From a virus: a stretch of 31,070 bases of DNA. The notes under the pieces were generated by a model. That model saw only the letters and a program-made list of their open reading frames with translations. It was not told where the DNA came from and searched no databases. Numbering within the stretch: the first letter of the stretch is position 1; the number at the start of each line of letters is the position of its first letter. The DNA lies in IMG/VR virus record IMGVR_UViG_3300030406_000565, positions 1-31,070 of that record, one strand, 5' to 3'. Below are positions 1-8,757 of this stretch, one piece after another. The position numbers were made by a program, and so were the translations under genes.

Positions 1-1426
1 CGGCTACCATTTTACGACAAAACTCCCTTGAATTATTACTAACCGCTAAAGGTGCATATTGGTAACGGACTATAAATTTTTTTTCGCTTTTGGTTTCACC
101 ATCTAAATCGGACTTTGCATTGGGTCTTGCCACTCCTGTACTTGCTAATCCTATCATTTTATCTAAGGCTTCTTCTTGCTCATAATCTACAGGTCTTTCA
201 TCTACAAGTTCCCAATCGTCAAAGTTTTCTTCTTCGCCAAACTCGTCTAATAGGTTAAACATTTTGTCATCATCAAAGGTGTCTGTGCTTAATTTAACAC
301 CTGTTTCTTCCTCTCTTGCTTCGTCAGTAATAGCATTGTCCGTTTCTATAAATTCAAGCGGTTGTAGGGTCTTAAAATACAATTTTAAAGCAATCCCATT
401 TACTGCTAATATATCGTCTATAGCATCAATAATTAAATCTTGGTAAGGTCTAATAGTTGTGTTGTTAAATAATAAAGAAGCAGTTTTAATTTCGTCAGCG
501 TTATTGCCAAGTCCGTTGTTACCATCTCTAATACCTAAAAGCAAAGGAGAAGTAATCCTATGTGCAACCATTAACTTACTTACACACTCGTTAGATAAGT
601 ATTCGTAGTGTTGTGGTGCATCGTTTAGTGGTATGTCATCTACAGTTGTTTTGCTTTCTGCATTGTTGTTAAAAGCTATAATTACCTTTTCGCCTCTTGC
701 ACCTGTTAGCTTACGCATTACGTCAGACTTAATCTGTAACTGCTTTTCTCTATCGGGTACACCGTTGTTAAAGTTTACAACCTTAGTACCACTAAATCCG
801 TTTTGTACATCGTTTATAAGGTAGTCAGCTACTTCGCTTTCAAGTTCTGCATAAGCAGTACCTCCCATATAGTCAGGTGGACAATAATAATCGTAACCTG
901 ACAAGTATCTTTTTACTATTTTAATTTCAGGTTCTTTACCGTTACCAAATCCAAAAGCAGCTATTCTTTTTGGCTTGTCGTTTGGTTTTACTTTAGACCA
1001 ATCATTATGGTAGTAGTATGCTTCGATCTCACCATCTTCGTTACACTTTTCTGCTCTTAGTGTTTGTCTTGGGAAGTGTTCGGCTTTTGCTACTTGACCA
1101 TCTTTATATAATACTTGAAAACTTGCCTCTCCTAATAGTTTTAGGTCAAAGGTTATTTTTCTAAGACAAGAATCGTTAAATATAGACCTTAGTGCTGCGT
1201 ACTCATCTGTCTTAGTAGAACTATCTAAAGCATCTAAGCCTTTTCCGTAAATCATTTGACTAACACCGTTTATAATTGCATTGTTAGTTGTAGATTGTAT
1301 ATAAAGGTCTATTAGATAAGTATAAAAATCGTTGTCATCTCCATACGCTATCCATTCTTTTTTTTTGTCCTCTTGGATTTTAGGTCTATTGTAAGAAGAT
1401 AAATTCACTATATGTACGTTATCCAT
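1..1426 (-). CDS. Phage portal protein (3' end cut by window edge)
   Basis: About 475 codons are visible, starting MDNVHIVNLSSYNRPKI at 1426 and running off the window without a stop. The protein would form the dodecameric portal ring through which DNA is packaged and to which the neck attaches. Portal-like features are the N-terminal EWIAYGDDNDFYTYLIDLY stretch, a central segment with 'RITSPLLLGIRDGNNGLGNNADEI' character, and a long alpha/beta body. The visible end (RYQYAPLAVSNNSREFCRKM) resembles the start of an extra C-terminal domain I associate with Bacteroidota phage portals. The ATG overlaps the TAA of the upstream gene by one base, so translation is probably coupled. The gene lies downstream of the capsid gene, an unusual position. 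Function rests on pattern memory, not on a search. Confidence 0.8.
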   Translation of the reverse strand, partial: MDNVHIVNLSSYNRPKIQEDKKKEWIAYGDDNDFYTYLIDLYIQSTTNNAIINGVSQMIYGKGLDALDSSTKTDEYAALRSIFNDSCLRKITFDLKLLGEASFQVLYKDGQVAKAEHFPRQTLRAEKCNEDGEIEAYYYHNDWSKVKPNDKPKRIAAFGFGNGKEPEIKIVKRYLSGYDYYCPPDYMGGTAYAELESEVADYLINDVQNGFSGTKVVNFNNGVPDREKQLQIKSDVMRKLTGARGEKVIIAFNNNAESKTTVDDIPLNDAPQHYEYLSNECVSKLMVAHRITSPLLLGIRDGNNGLGNNADEIKTASLLFNNTTIRPYQDLIIDAIDDILAVNGIALKLYFKTLQPLEFIETDNAITDEAREEETGVKLSTDTFDDDKMFNLLDEFGEEENFDDWELVDERPVDYEQEEALDKMIGLASTGVARPNAKSDLDGETKSEKKFIVRYQYAPLAVSNNSREFCRKMVA

Positions 1427-1767
1427 TATATAAATATAAATTCGTTAGTCGTGTCTTGCTCTGTGTATTGGCTATCGTTTACCGTAAAGTCTGATATTGT
1501 TTGGTTAGTGCAAAATATCTTGTCTTTGAATATAACATCGCTTCCTGACTTTACAGTAACTATATAAAAGTTATCTTGTTTTACGTTAAATATAGCATTT
1601 AGCCTATTGTAGTACAAGTTTTCTGTTATAGAAGTAACACTTTGGTTGTAAATCTCTGTATTGGTTTGTTCGTTTACTATAGTAACATTATAAGTGTTAC
1701 CGCTTGTAAAACTTCTTGGTATAAAATCTAAGTTTTGTGCAGATGCACTTTCTTGTAAAACTATCAT
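1426..1767 (-). CDS. Conserved phage structural-region protein, 113 aa
   Basis: A small beta-rich protein (MIVLQESASAQNLDFIPRSF...) of a type I associate with Bacteroidota phage head regions, with a recognisable DKIFCTNQT segment near residue 80-90 and a C-terminal TNEFIFI. It has no transmembrane segment or catalytic motif, and its role is unknown. A neck or head-surface protein is possible from its place between the probable tail tube gene and the portal. It follows a strong terminator (1810-1835), and its ATG lies inside a TATTG-N7-ATG motif, so it probably starts its own transcript, which continues into the portal gene through a one-base stop/start overlap. Confidence 0.75.
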   Translation of the reverse strand: MIVLQESASAQNLDFIPRSFTSGNTYNVTIVNEQTNTEIYNQSVTSITENLYYNRLNAIFNVKQDNFYIVTVKSGSDVIFKDKIFCTNQTISDFTVNDSQYTEQDTTNEFIFI

Positions 1768-1779
1768 ATATATACAATA
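1765..1779 (-). promoter_or_regulatory. Recurrent late motif TATTGTATATATATG (copy 1)
   Basis: On the minus strand this reads TATTGTATATATATG, with the final ATG being the start codon of the 113-aa gene. It lies directly after a terminator, so a new transcript must begin here. Very similar sequences occur at 4113, 7182, 14354 and 16346. It may be a phage-specific promoter element or a translation-start signal. It lacks the usual Bacteroidota -7 TAnnTTTG. Confidence 0.5.
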
Positions 1780-1809
1780 AAAAAACTTAAATTTTGTTAT
1801 TTATAAAGC

Positions 1810-1835
1810 AAAAAAAAGGGCAGCTAATGCCACCC
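1810..1835 (-). terminator. Rho-independent terminator after probable tail tube gene
   Basis: On the minus strand, arms GGGTGGC and GCTGCCC (seven pairs, two G-U) enclose an ATTA loop and are followed by eight T residues. It closes the transcript of the 182-aa structural gene, ahead of the next transcription unit. Confidence 0.85.
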
Positions 1836-1859
1836 TCTTATCCTAATCATTCCTAACTA

Positions 1860-2408
1860 TTAAGAGTTAGTTCCCTCTGTTACTGTAACAGTTGCACTTC
1901 CCATTCCTGCAAATGGGTCAGCAGCAGTAGGTGAATCTACAAAGTTAGCAGGTAAAAGTTCTTGGGCAGTTAGTGTTAAAGTATATCCACTTAAATCACC
2001 CATAGCAGCACCTGTAACAATAGTACCACCTGTTACCTCTGCACCGTGTTCTAATCCCATAACAAAAACATTACCGTTGTAATCTTCAACTGCAACGTGT
2101 GGTCTGCCATAGGCTAATAACTTTAATTCCTTGTTGTCCTCTTTACTTAGTTTTTTAAGAGTAAGGTTTAAAGTTTGCTCAAAGAATGTAGTACCATTCT
2201 CTCTTGAAGAAGTAATAGTTTGCTCAAAGCTACTATTCCCCTTTAATTCGTATTCAAAGGCAGTAAAAGTACCTGACATATCTGTAATTTCGTCATTAGT
2301 CTGTGTTACTGTTCCGTAACCACCAAAGTCAGTAAAATAGACTTTACTAATGCCTCCTACTACGTCCTTACATGGTTCTTTTCTACCTGCTGATAAATTA
2401 CAAGCCAT
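1860..2408 (-). CDS. Probable major tail tube protein, 182 aa
   Basis: A beta-rich structural protein (MACNLSAGRKEPCKDVVGG...) with TFTAFEYELKG and LNLTLKKLSKEDNKELKLLAYGRPHVAVEDYNG segments, resembling the abundant virion protein that follows the capsid gene in Bacteroidota siphophages. The length, lack of transmembrane segments and Gly/Thr-rich C-terminal half fit a tail tube subunit. It is flanked by terminators at 2464-2497 and 1810-1835, so it forms a single-gene unit, as expected for a protein needed in many copies. A dyad at 2429-2455 precedes it. The tail tube call is inference; a head decoration protein is the main alternative. Confidence 0.6.
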   Translation of the reverse strand: MACNLSAGRKEPCKDVVGGISKVYFTDFGGYGTVTQTNDEITDMSGTFTAFEYELKGNSSFEQTITSSRENGTTFFEQTLNLTLKKLSKEDNKELKLLAYGRPHVAVEDYNGNVFVMGLEHGAEVTGGTIVTGAAMGDLSGYTLTLTAQELLPANFVDSPTAADPFAGMGSATVTVTEGTNS

Positions 2409-2428
2409 ATCCTATAAAAAATTTTTTT

Positions 2429-2455
2429 GTAACTATTTGATAATCAATTTGTTAC
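2429..2455. promoter_or_regulatory. 27-bp imperfect palindrome upstream of tail tube gene
   Basis: The outer arms are GTAAC/GTTAC and the inner core is TTGATTATCAA (or TTGATAATCAA on the other strand); 11 of 13 arm positions are complementary. It lies between the capsid terminator and the ATG at 2408, where a promoter or operator for this unit would be. It could also be an mRNA hairpin in the leader. Confidence 0.45.
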
Positions 2456-2463
2456 TTATTATT

Positions 2464-2497
2464 AAAAAAGGGTAGGCAGATATAAAACCACCTACCC
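2464..2497 (-). terminator. Rho-independent terminator after capsid gene
   Basis: On the minus strand, GGGTAGG pairs perfectly with CCTACCC across a 14-base loop, followed by six T residues. It lies about 20 bases past the capsid stop codon. Confidence 0.85.
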
Positions 2498-2519
2498 CTT
2501 ATTGTTAGTTAATCAGTTC

Positions 2520-3476
2520 TTAGTTAGCAGAGTTTGTAATACCGTAAGTTACAATATCACCTGCGATACCGTACTCTACACCTGCGGTAAATCTCATTAC
2601 TACTCTTACGTTTTGTGAACCATCAAGGTCAGCCATATCTAAAACTTTCACCTCGTTGTGGTCAGATAAAAGACCTGTACCAAAGTAAAGGTTAGATTTT
2701 TCAGCAGCCATAGCAGTATTGTCAGCAAGACCGTTAGCAACAAATAGTTTTACACCATCAAAGCTAAGTCCTCCACCGTTGTACCATTGTGTACCTTTAG
2801 CATCAGTACCTGCAGCACCAATTTGTGAAGCAAATCCACCTAATGCTCTTACATAGGCTCTTGCAATATTTTGAGAAACATACAAATATAAATCTTCACT
2901 ACCATACAGTGTAGACGGTATCGCGTCAATTATGCTTCCAAGTTGTGCAATTACGTTAGTCGCATCTACAGTAGTACCTGCAACCTCTTGTGCAGCAGGT
3001 AAAGAAGCATCAAGTGCAATTTTAGTCATAAGACCATTAAATTGTCCTGAAGTTGATGTGTTACCTGTCCAAATGTTAGTTTCTGTTCTCTGTGCTACTT
3101 TAGCAGCTACGTGAGAAATTAAAAAGTCAGAAAACTTAGTAGGTAGGCTTTGGTGAGCAGAAAATCCCATTGATAGTGCTTCCCAATCGTCTTGAAAATC
3201 TGCCTTACATAATTTTAAGTTAACTTGTTGAAACTCAGGGGTTAAGACCCTTTCATCTAAAGTAATTGTTGAAGTGTCTGTGAAATCACAAGTTGCATCT
3301 TTTACAATGTCATCTGTGCTTACAGTTTTAATTACGCTTTTGTACTTTACATTAGGCTTAACGGTAATACCACCGTTTTCAATAGTATTAGCTGATAAAA
3401 GAGCAGCAGAGATGTATTCTCCTGCAAATTCTCCATTATAAGCTATACTTACGTTTTGTGTTGTAGTTGTTGCCAT
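2520..3476 (-). CDS. Major capsid protein, HK97-like, 318 aa
   Basis: Predicted shell-forming subunit of the icosahedral head. Visible features: a short polar N-terminus, an extended E-loop-like segment with TPEFQQVNLKLCKADFQDDWEAL (about residues 78-100), a helical stretch with FLISHVAAKVAQRTETNIWTG (about 117-137), and a C-terminal A-domain-like part ending RVVMRFTAGVEYGIAGDIVTYG. There is no long N-terminal delta domain, which agrees with a separate scaffold-like gene immediately upstream (3485-4102). A terminator follows at 2464-2497. The context of protease, scaffold, capsid in that order makes the assignment firm, although the fold itself is inferred. Confidence 0.85.
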   Translation of the reverse strand: MATTTTQNVSIAYNGEFAGEYISAALLSANTIENGGITVKPNVKYKSVIKTVSTDDIVKDATCDFTDTSTITLDERVLTPEFQQVNLKLCKADFQDDWEALSMGFSAHQSLPTKFSDFLISHVAAKVAQRTETNIWTGNTSTSGQFNGLMTKIALDASLPAAQEVAGTTVDATNVIAQLGSIIDAIPSTLYGSEDLYLYVSQNIARAYVRALGGFASQIGAAGTDAKGTQWYNGGGLSFDGVKLFVANGLADNTAMAAEKSNLYFGTGLLSDHNEVKVLDMADLDGSQNVRVVMRFTAGVEYGIAGDIVTYGITNSAN

Positions 3477-3484
3477 TTTTAAAT

Positions 3485-4102
3485 TTATTTATTTTTAATA
3501 TTTGAAATCTTTGCAAATACTCTATCAGCAGTTGTTAATTCTCTTTTCTGTCCGTAGAGTTTCATCTCTCTTTGTGGTTCTGCTTCAGGATTGTGTGTTA
3601 CTTTTTCAAGTTGTACTTCTTCAGCAACTTCCTCTTTTTCCTCTTGCTTAGACAATTCTTCTTTGTCAGTTTCTTTTACTTCTTCTGACATTTTTTCTTT
3701 GTCTTTTTCAATCATAGCCTTAATTTCTTCAATCATAGACTTGACCTCTGCAAGTTCTTCTTTGGTTGCATAACCCATATCCTGTTTTTCTTCCTCTAAT
3801 TCTTCCTCTTTTGACGCTTCTTCTTCAGCAGGTGCTTCCTCAGGTTTTCCGATTGCAGCAATAATGCCTTCTTCTTCAACCTTTAATTGTTCACCATCTT
3901 CTAAAGCATATGCACCAACAGGTAGTGCTACCTTTTCATCGTCTGTTACAATAAAAACTTCACTACCAATAGCAAAATCTTCACTTTCTATAACAGTTCC
4001 GTTTTCCAAAGTAGCTTGTGCTAATTTTACTTCTTGGGTTTCTTCAGATGCTTCCACACCAACAAGTTCTTTTACTTTGTTTAACATATCTGTTGCTTTC
4101 AT
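3485..4102 (-). CDS. Scaffolding-like protein, 205 aa
   Basis: Residues 1-85 look like a small beta domain (LENGTVIESEDFAIGSEVFIV, PVGAYALEDGEQLKVEEEGIIAAIG). Residues 86-170 are an extremely acidic Glu/Lys-rich coiled coil, and the end is basic (KLYGQKRELTTADRVFAKISNIKNK). A charged helical middle with a basic C-terminus is typical of capsid scaffolds, which bind the inside of the procapsid and leave or are cut by the protease encoded upstream (5565-7184). It sits eight bases before the capsid gene. I associate this two-part architecture with Bacteroidota phage capsid neighbourhoods. The scaffold role is inference from composition and position. Confidence 0.7.
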   Translation of the reverse strand: MKATDMLNKVKELVGVEASEETQEVKLAQATLENGTVIESEDFAIGSEVFIVTDDEKVALPVGAYALEDGEQLKVEEEGIIAAIGKPEEAPAEEEASKEEELEEEKQDMGYATKEELAEVKSMIEEIKAMIEKDKEKMSEEVKETDKEELSKQEEKEEVAEEVQLEKVTHNPEAEPQREMKLYGQKRELTTADRVFAKISNIKNK

Positions 4103-4112
4103 AAAATAAGAT

Positions 4113-4127
4113 TATATATATACAATA
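4113..4127 (-). promoter_or_regulatory. Recurrent late motif TATTGTATATATATA (copy 2)
   Basis: Lies in the 50-base gap before the scaffold gene. It is nearly identical to copy 1, but here the motif is about 11 bases away from the start codon (ATG at 4102). That spacing fits a transcription signal better than a ribosome site. It would drive the scaffold and capsid genes. Confidence 0.5.
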
Positions 4128-4152
4128 AGTTATTTAATTGTTTGTTATATTT

Positions 4153-5568
4153 TTAAGTAATTGTAGCGTATTCAGTTATAATTCCGCTTTGCACACGTAT
4201 CTGTGCATTTTCACTTGTTCTACAGTAATAACCATCAGCAATCGTAGTAAAAAGGTTAGATGCTATATTATAACCTTGTTCGTTTGACTTTTGTATATCT
4301 ACAAATAAACCTGAATGTTGGTCTGTTTGAATATCAAATATTGACATATTAACTGCTGCACTTGAAACAGGGTTAATACTACTACCTGATGAATCTCTAC
4401 TACCTGTTACTACATTAATAGATACATTACCTGAGCCTGTTTGTAATGATGTGAATTGCGTGTCAGATTTATGTGATAATAATTGTCCAACAAAACCACC
4501 CATACCTACTACTTCATAAATAGCACTACTTTCTGTAAAAGTTATTCCTGTTGAATCACCGCTTACTACTGTAGGTTGTGCATAGCCAAAGAATTGTATC
4601 TTACCTGTAATGTTTGCTAAATCTACAGTTGTAGATGATGTGTCAGGTACATTAGTGTCTTTTATTTTTAATCTCCATGTTCTAACACCTGTAAGATTAT
4701 TTGAAGTATATAGTTTTGTTTTACTTGGTTGATAAGGTGTAAAATTACAATTTTCTAAGGTGCTTCCTGCATTAGAATAGCCATCAGGAACAGTAAAATC
4801 AAAGTCTATTGATCTCTGTATATCAGCAAGTGTAGTATTACTTGCAAAAGATGTGGGGTCAACACCTGAAGCAGTAATGCCACTTGAAAAAGATGCAGTT
4901 AGTGATCCACTTGTTCCTATGTAAATTGTTGCAGTACCAACATCTGTACAACTATATTCGGCAATAGCAGGTTGTGTTGCAGTTGTCGTACAAGCTAACG
5001 TGCTTCCTGTGTTAAAATATCCACTTGGTACAGTTATATTAACATTAAGCGTTCTTACTGTGTCTACACTTACTGTGCTAAACGAAGATGGACTTGTAGA
5101 AGATATTGTACCTATATCAATAGAAGGGGTTGTTATAACACCTCCTTGTGATACTGCATACCCTGTAAAAGTAATATCGCTACAAGCAAGTGTAGGTGTA
5201 GCTAATTGTGTTACTGTATCAGTCGTGCATATAGTTTCTCCTGTATTAGAGTAACCTTCAGGTACTGTTACACAAACTGTAACGGTTCTACTTGTGTTAG
5301 TATCTACTATATCAAAAGACGAAGGGGTTACAGACGTTACAGTTCCTATATCAGAAGTAGGATTAGTAATAGTTCCATCTTGTGCTACTGCAAATCCACT
5401 CAATGTAAGTGAACTACCGCCCAAAATATTTCCGTGTATACTACCTATCCCTTGAGTGCGATAGTCATCACCATCGCAGCACTCTCTTGAATATGTGTTA
5501 GTATCCCAACAAAGACATCCCCTTCTATCGTCTTGTGGTACAGGGTATTTTTCTCTATAATTTCTCAT
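4153..5568 (-). CDS. Repeat-rich virion protein with Ig-like modules, 471 aa
   Basis: The N-terminus carries a Cys-rich motif (GCLCWDTNTYSRECCDGD, residues 17-34) that I associate with Bacteroidota phage virion proteins. Three modules of about 70-75 residues follow (about 57-125, 129-203, 206-281), each with a 'G-x-A-V-x-x-x-G-x-I-T-x-P' start, a 'P-S-S-F' middle and a 'V-P-x-G-Y-x-N-x-G-x-T' end. The first two are clear; the third is diverged. The C-terminal third (about 285-471) is different and ends EYATIT. One related module occurs in the tail-region gene 12082-12630. Its start overlaps the protease stop as ATGA. Likely a head- or neck-surface appendage; function not proven. Confidence 0.65.
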   Translation of the reverse strand: MRNYREKYPVPQDDRRGCLCWDTNTYSRECCDGDDYRTQGIGSIHGNILGGSSLTLSGFAVAQDGTITNPTSDIGTVTSVTPSSFDIVDTNTSRTVTVCVTVPEGYSNTGETICTTDTVTQLATPTLACSDITFTGYAVSQGGVITTPSIDIGTISSTSPSSFSTVSVDTVRTLNVNITVPSGYFNTGSTLACTTTATQPAIAEYSCTDVGTATIYIGTSGSLTASFSSGITASGVDPTSFASNTTLADIQRSIDFDFTVPDGYSNAGSTLENCNFTPYQPSKTKLYTSNNLTGVRTWRLKIKDTNVPDTSSTTVDLANITGKIQFFGYAQPTVVSGDSTGITFTESSAIYEVVGMGGFVGQLLSHKSDTQFTSLQTGSGNVSINVVTGSRDSSGSSINPVSSAAVNMSIFDIQTDQHSGLFVDIQKSNEQGYNIASNLFTTIADGYYCRTSENAQIRVQSGIITEYATIT

Positions 5569-7184
5569 TTAGATGCTTTAGGGTGTTTAGCAGGAAGTAA
5601 ATCATAATCCCCCGTATATTTAGGATTTTGCGGTCGTCCGTTTTTTACTAAATATAAAAATGCGTTTACCCGTGCAAATGCCCATTGTGAAGGATTAGTT
5701 ACTCTTGGTGAATGTGAAACATTAAATGCACCCAAACCTCTTTGGAATACCGCTTTTAGTTTTCCAACCGTTACTCCATAACCAAGTTTATCTTTATATC
5801 TTTCGTTAAATTCATCACTTTTTTTTTGTAATGTAGCTTCGTCTGCTTTTGATACTTTTGCACCACGACTTGTTGATGCATCACCTTTTGCAGTTCCCTT
5901 ACCTTTTGGGTTTTTATTTGGCGTTCCTGATTTAGGTGCTTTTGGACTTTTTCTTATACCACCCCTTTCCCCAACTTCTGCAAGTTCTTTTTCGGTCATT
6001 TTTACGCACTTATGTTTTTGGTAATCTTTTCTATAACCTTTAGGACATTTATATTTTTTAAATTGTTCTTTGGTTAAGTTATGACCTTCGCATGGCATAT
6101 ACCATGTTTGTCCCATATACTCGTGGGTGTGCATACCATCACAATCAATATCTTTTGCTGCTTTTTGAGCCATTTCTTTTGTAGAATATGCAAGTCTATC
6201 ATCTATAATTGCTAAGGTGTCGTTAATAAGTTGTGATTTAAGGTTTTCTAAACTTTTAATTTTTGATTCTGCCCATCTTAAACCTGCTTTGCCACCCCAT
6301 AGTAAGTAGGATATAGTACCACACGCTTTTGTATCACTTTCATCGTAATACTCTCCTGCCCTCGATAAATAACTAAACATTCTTTTTATAGTTTCTAAAC
6401 TCACAGGTTTACCTTGTGCTAATTGTTGTGCCCTAACTTTACCTACTTGTGTTGCACACTTGTTATTTACTTTTTCGTTAAGTTCTAAACCTTTTTTAGC
6501 GTTGTTTTTTACACCACTTGGATAATCACTAAAACTTTCCATTTCAGTACGTTGCCCACTTTTTAAACGCTTATCTTTTTTTATAATGCCTCTAATTTGT
6601 CCTAACAAATATTCAGCTTCTTCTTCTTCTATTTTTGCAAGTTCGTCTTTAATAGATTTATCTTTTGGTCTTTGTTGTAATTTATCAACAAAAAATCCTT
6701 CAATAGAAAACCCTTTAACTTTTCCTGTTTTTACGTAGTTTTCCCATATATCGTCATTTAATACTTTCATAGATACCATCCAAGTTCCTATAGGTACATC
6801 TAAACCGTAGTGTCTTGTTTTGTCTTTTTCACTTTCTACTATCCAACTCTCTACTGCAGTAAGTCCTGTAAGTGGTAAATTGTGTTCTAATGTAGAATTG
6901 TTTTGGTTACCTCTTATAAAAAACATTTCACTTGCTTTGCGAACAGTATCTTTAGAAAAGTATATATAATATTCATCTTCTCCGCTTTTACGATAGATAG
7001 GTTTATTAGGCACTAAAGCAGCACCCATTAAGATACGCTTTTCTTTATCTACCTCTGCAAGTTTATATTCTTCTTTTTTAAGTGCAATAAAATCTTCCTC
7101 TATTGCAGGACTTTCTACAACGCTAATCGCCTCAATTCCTGAAACGTCATCGTTTTCGTCTATAATAAGTTCTACGATATTCAT
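5565..7184 (-). CDS. Prohead protease (XkdF/S78-like) with C-terminal extensions, 539 aa
   Basis: Residues about 1-170 match the XkdF/Peptidase S78-type maturation protease: SGIEAISVVESPAIEEDF at the start, an EHN histidine (H101) and the GFSIEG serine (S160) as likely catalytic residues, with PIGTWMVSMKV between. This part would cut the scaffold or capsid during head maturation. Residues about 215-312 form a second conserved block (YPSGVKNNAKKGLELNEK... ACGTISYLLWGGKAGLRWAESK). Residues about 345-395 are Cys/His-rich (CDGMHTHEYMGQTWYMPC), and residues about 447-530 (GVTVGKLKAVFQRGLGAF...) resemble a DUF5824-like domain. It begins at a TATTG-N7-ATG motif after a 31-base gap from the tape measure gene. 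The extra domains have no known role. Confidence 0.8.
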   Translation of the reverse strand: MNIVELIIDENDDVSGIEAISVVESPAIEEDFIALKKEEYKLAEVDKEKRILMGAALVPNKPIYRKSGEDEYYIYFSKDTVRKASEMFFIRGNQNNSTLEHNLPLTGLTAVESWIVESEKDKTRHYGLDVPIGTWMVSMKVLNDDIWENYVKTGKVKGFSIEGFFVDKLQQRPKDKSIKDELAKIEEEEAEYLLGQIRGIIKKDKRLKSGQRTEMESFSDYPSGVKNNAKKGLELNEKVNNKCATQVGKVRAQQLAQGKPVSLETIKRMFSYLSRAGEYYDESDTKACGTISYLLWGGKAGLRWAESKIKSLENLKSQLINDTLAIIDDRLAYSTKEMAQKAAKDIDCDGMHTHEYMGQTWYMPCEGHNLTKEQFKKYKCPKGYRKDYQKHKCVKMTEKELAEVGERGGIRKSPKAPKSGTPNKNPKGKGTAKGDASTSRGAKVSKADEATLQKKSDEFNERYKDKLGYGVTVGKLKAVFQRGLGAFNVSHSPRVTNPSQWAFARVNAFLYLVKNGRPQNPKYTGDYDLLPAKHPKASK

Positions 7185-7196
7185 ATTATAACAATA
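7182..7196 (-). promoter_or_regulatory. Recurrent late motif TATTGTTATAATATG (copy 3)
   Basis: Ends in the ATG of the protease gene and is identical over 15 bases to the copy at 14354. It would start the head-gene transcript. No terminator was seen between the tape measure stop and this motif. Confidence 0.5.
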
Positions 7197-7215
7197 TTAT
7201 TTTTTACTTTTTGTT

Positions 7216-8757
7216 TTATATTGATGCACTCTCTATAATGTTCCTATCTAAACTCTGTGCAGTTGTTATATCATTACTAACTACAAACGCTTTTACAGGT
7301 GTATCTTCTTTTTCTCCTATGGTTTGTGCTAATTGACTTTCAGGTGCAGCACCTACTATATTAAAAGCAGGTGGTGCTGATGCTGCAGGTGCAGTTGCAC
7401 CCCTACTACCTTTGCCTCCTGTTGGTGTTTGCACCGATGTTATTTGTTTTACTGTTTGAATACCTGAAGCTAATATACCTGCTGCACTTATGGCTTTCTG
7501 TATGCTACCAAATGGTTCAGGTATTGTAGTAGGTGTTTTAAGTACATCGGTAAATGCTAAATAACTATTAATTGTAGCTTGTGCTATAGCTGCTGCTTTT
7601 CCTGCTGCACTATTTTCTCCTAACAAAGCAGTTATACCTCCAAGTGCTTGACTTGTTAAAGCTAATTTTTGATTAGATGTTATTTCGTCTAAGGCTTGTT
7701 CTTCTTGTGCTACGACTTTTTTCAAACCACTTAAATCTGTTACTAACCCTTTTTCAAAATCGCTATCTGCTTTTTTAATTTGGTTTATGTCATCGCTTTG
7801 TTTTTGTATAGCAGCTAACTCCGCAGCACGTTCTGCTGCTTTTGCATCTGCCTCTGCTTTACGTAATCCTGCCGCAACACCTAATAGTTCTTTGTTTCTA
7901 ATCAGTCGTTGATCTTCAAGTTGAATTACGTTAGCTATCAATTGTGCTTCTTCGTCTAAATCTTCTTTTGTCGATTCGCTTAAACTATTTTCTTCTATTT
8001 TAATATCACGTCTTAACGCAGCAAGTGCGACTTCTTTTTTAGTAATCTCATCTTCTTTTGCTGCAGCTTCTAATAAAAAACTAATCCTTTGCTCTGAAGT
8101 AAACTTATCAACTTGTGCAGCTTTTGTTTTTAATTTATTAATTTCTACATTAGCTTTTGTTCTTTCAATTAACAAAGCACGTTCTTGCTTATTAGCATCT
8201 GCTATTTTATCTGCTAAATCTCCTGCTAATTCTAATTCTTTTCGTGTTTCTTCCCCAAAGTTGAACACCCTTTCTTTTAGTTGGTCAAAAGCATCACCTG
8301 CTGCACTAAAATTACCGCTAAGTGTTTCTAAAATAACTGTACCTAAACTTGAAAATATATCACCTACATTACCTGCTATTACTCCAAGTTGTTTTAAAAT
8401 CTTACTAAACCTATTTTGCCCTTCCTCACTTGCAGTAAATGCTGCAGTAACAGATGTAATTGCAACAACTAAAGCACCAATTCCTGTTGATATAATAGCA
8501 CCCCTAAGCGTTCTAAATCCTTTAGCGGTGTTTTTTAACATCCCTGTTAATCCTTGAAATTTACTTATAGCACCGCCTGTAACAGTATCAAGCTGCCCTC
8601 CCATTTCAGAAAAGTCATTACTAAGTTTTTTAGTTTCTTTGGATGTTTCTTGTGCTTCCTCTTTAACTTTTTCAACTCCTTTTGCAACGTTTTTTAAATC
8701 TTTTTCAGTTGCACCTGTTTCGGTTTTTAATTCTAATACTATTTCTCTTTGTGCCAT
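7216..8757 (-). CDS. Tape measure protein, 513 aa
   Basis: Long, mostly helical Ala/Lys/Glu-rich protein that sets tail length. Features in order: a basic coiled N-terminus (about 1-55), a hydrophobic segment (about 86-108, IISTGIGALVVAITSVTAAF), long coiled coils (about 170-350), a second Ala/Gly-rich hydrophobic region (about 368-440) and a Gly/Ala/Pro-rich linker (about 442-465). It ends with a conserved-looking tail (KAFVVSNDITTAQSLDRNIIESASI). By the usual 1.5 Angstrom per residue, 513 residues would give a tail of about 77 nm (inference). The start overlaps the end of the small gene 8739-8894. In this phage it follows, rather than precedes, the large tail-structure genes. Confidence 0.85.
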   Translation of the reverse strand: MAQREIVLELKTETGATEKDLKNVAKGVEKVKEEAQETSKETKKLSNDFSEMGGQLDTVTGGAISKFQGLTGMLKNTAKGFRTLRGAIISTGIGALVVAITSVTAAFTASEEGQNRFSKILKQLGVIAGNVGDIFSSLGTVILETLSGNFSAAGDAFDQLKERVFNFGEETRKELELAGDLADKIADANKQERALLIERTKANVEINKLKTKAAQVDKFTSEQRISFLLEAAAKEDEITKKEVALAALRRDIKIEENSLSESTKEDLDEEAQLIANVIQLEDQRLIRNKELLGVAAGLRKAEADAKAAERAAELAAIQKQSDDINQIKKADSDFEKGLVTDLSGLKKVVAQEEQALDEITSNQKLALTSQALGGITALLGENSAAGKAAAIAQATINSYLAFTDVLKTPTTIPEPFGSIQKAISAAGILASGIQTVKQITSVQTPTGGKGSRGATAPAASAPPAFNIVGAAPESQLAQTIGEKEDTPVKAFVVSNDITTAQSLDRNIIESASI

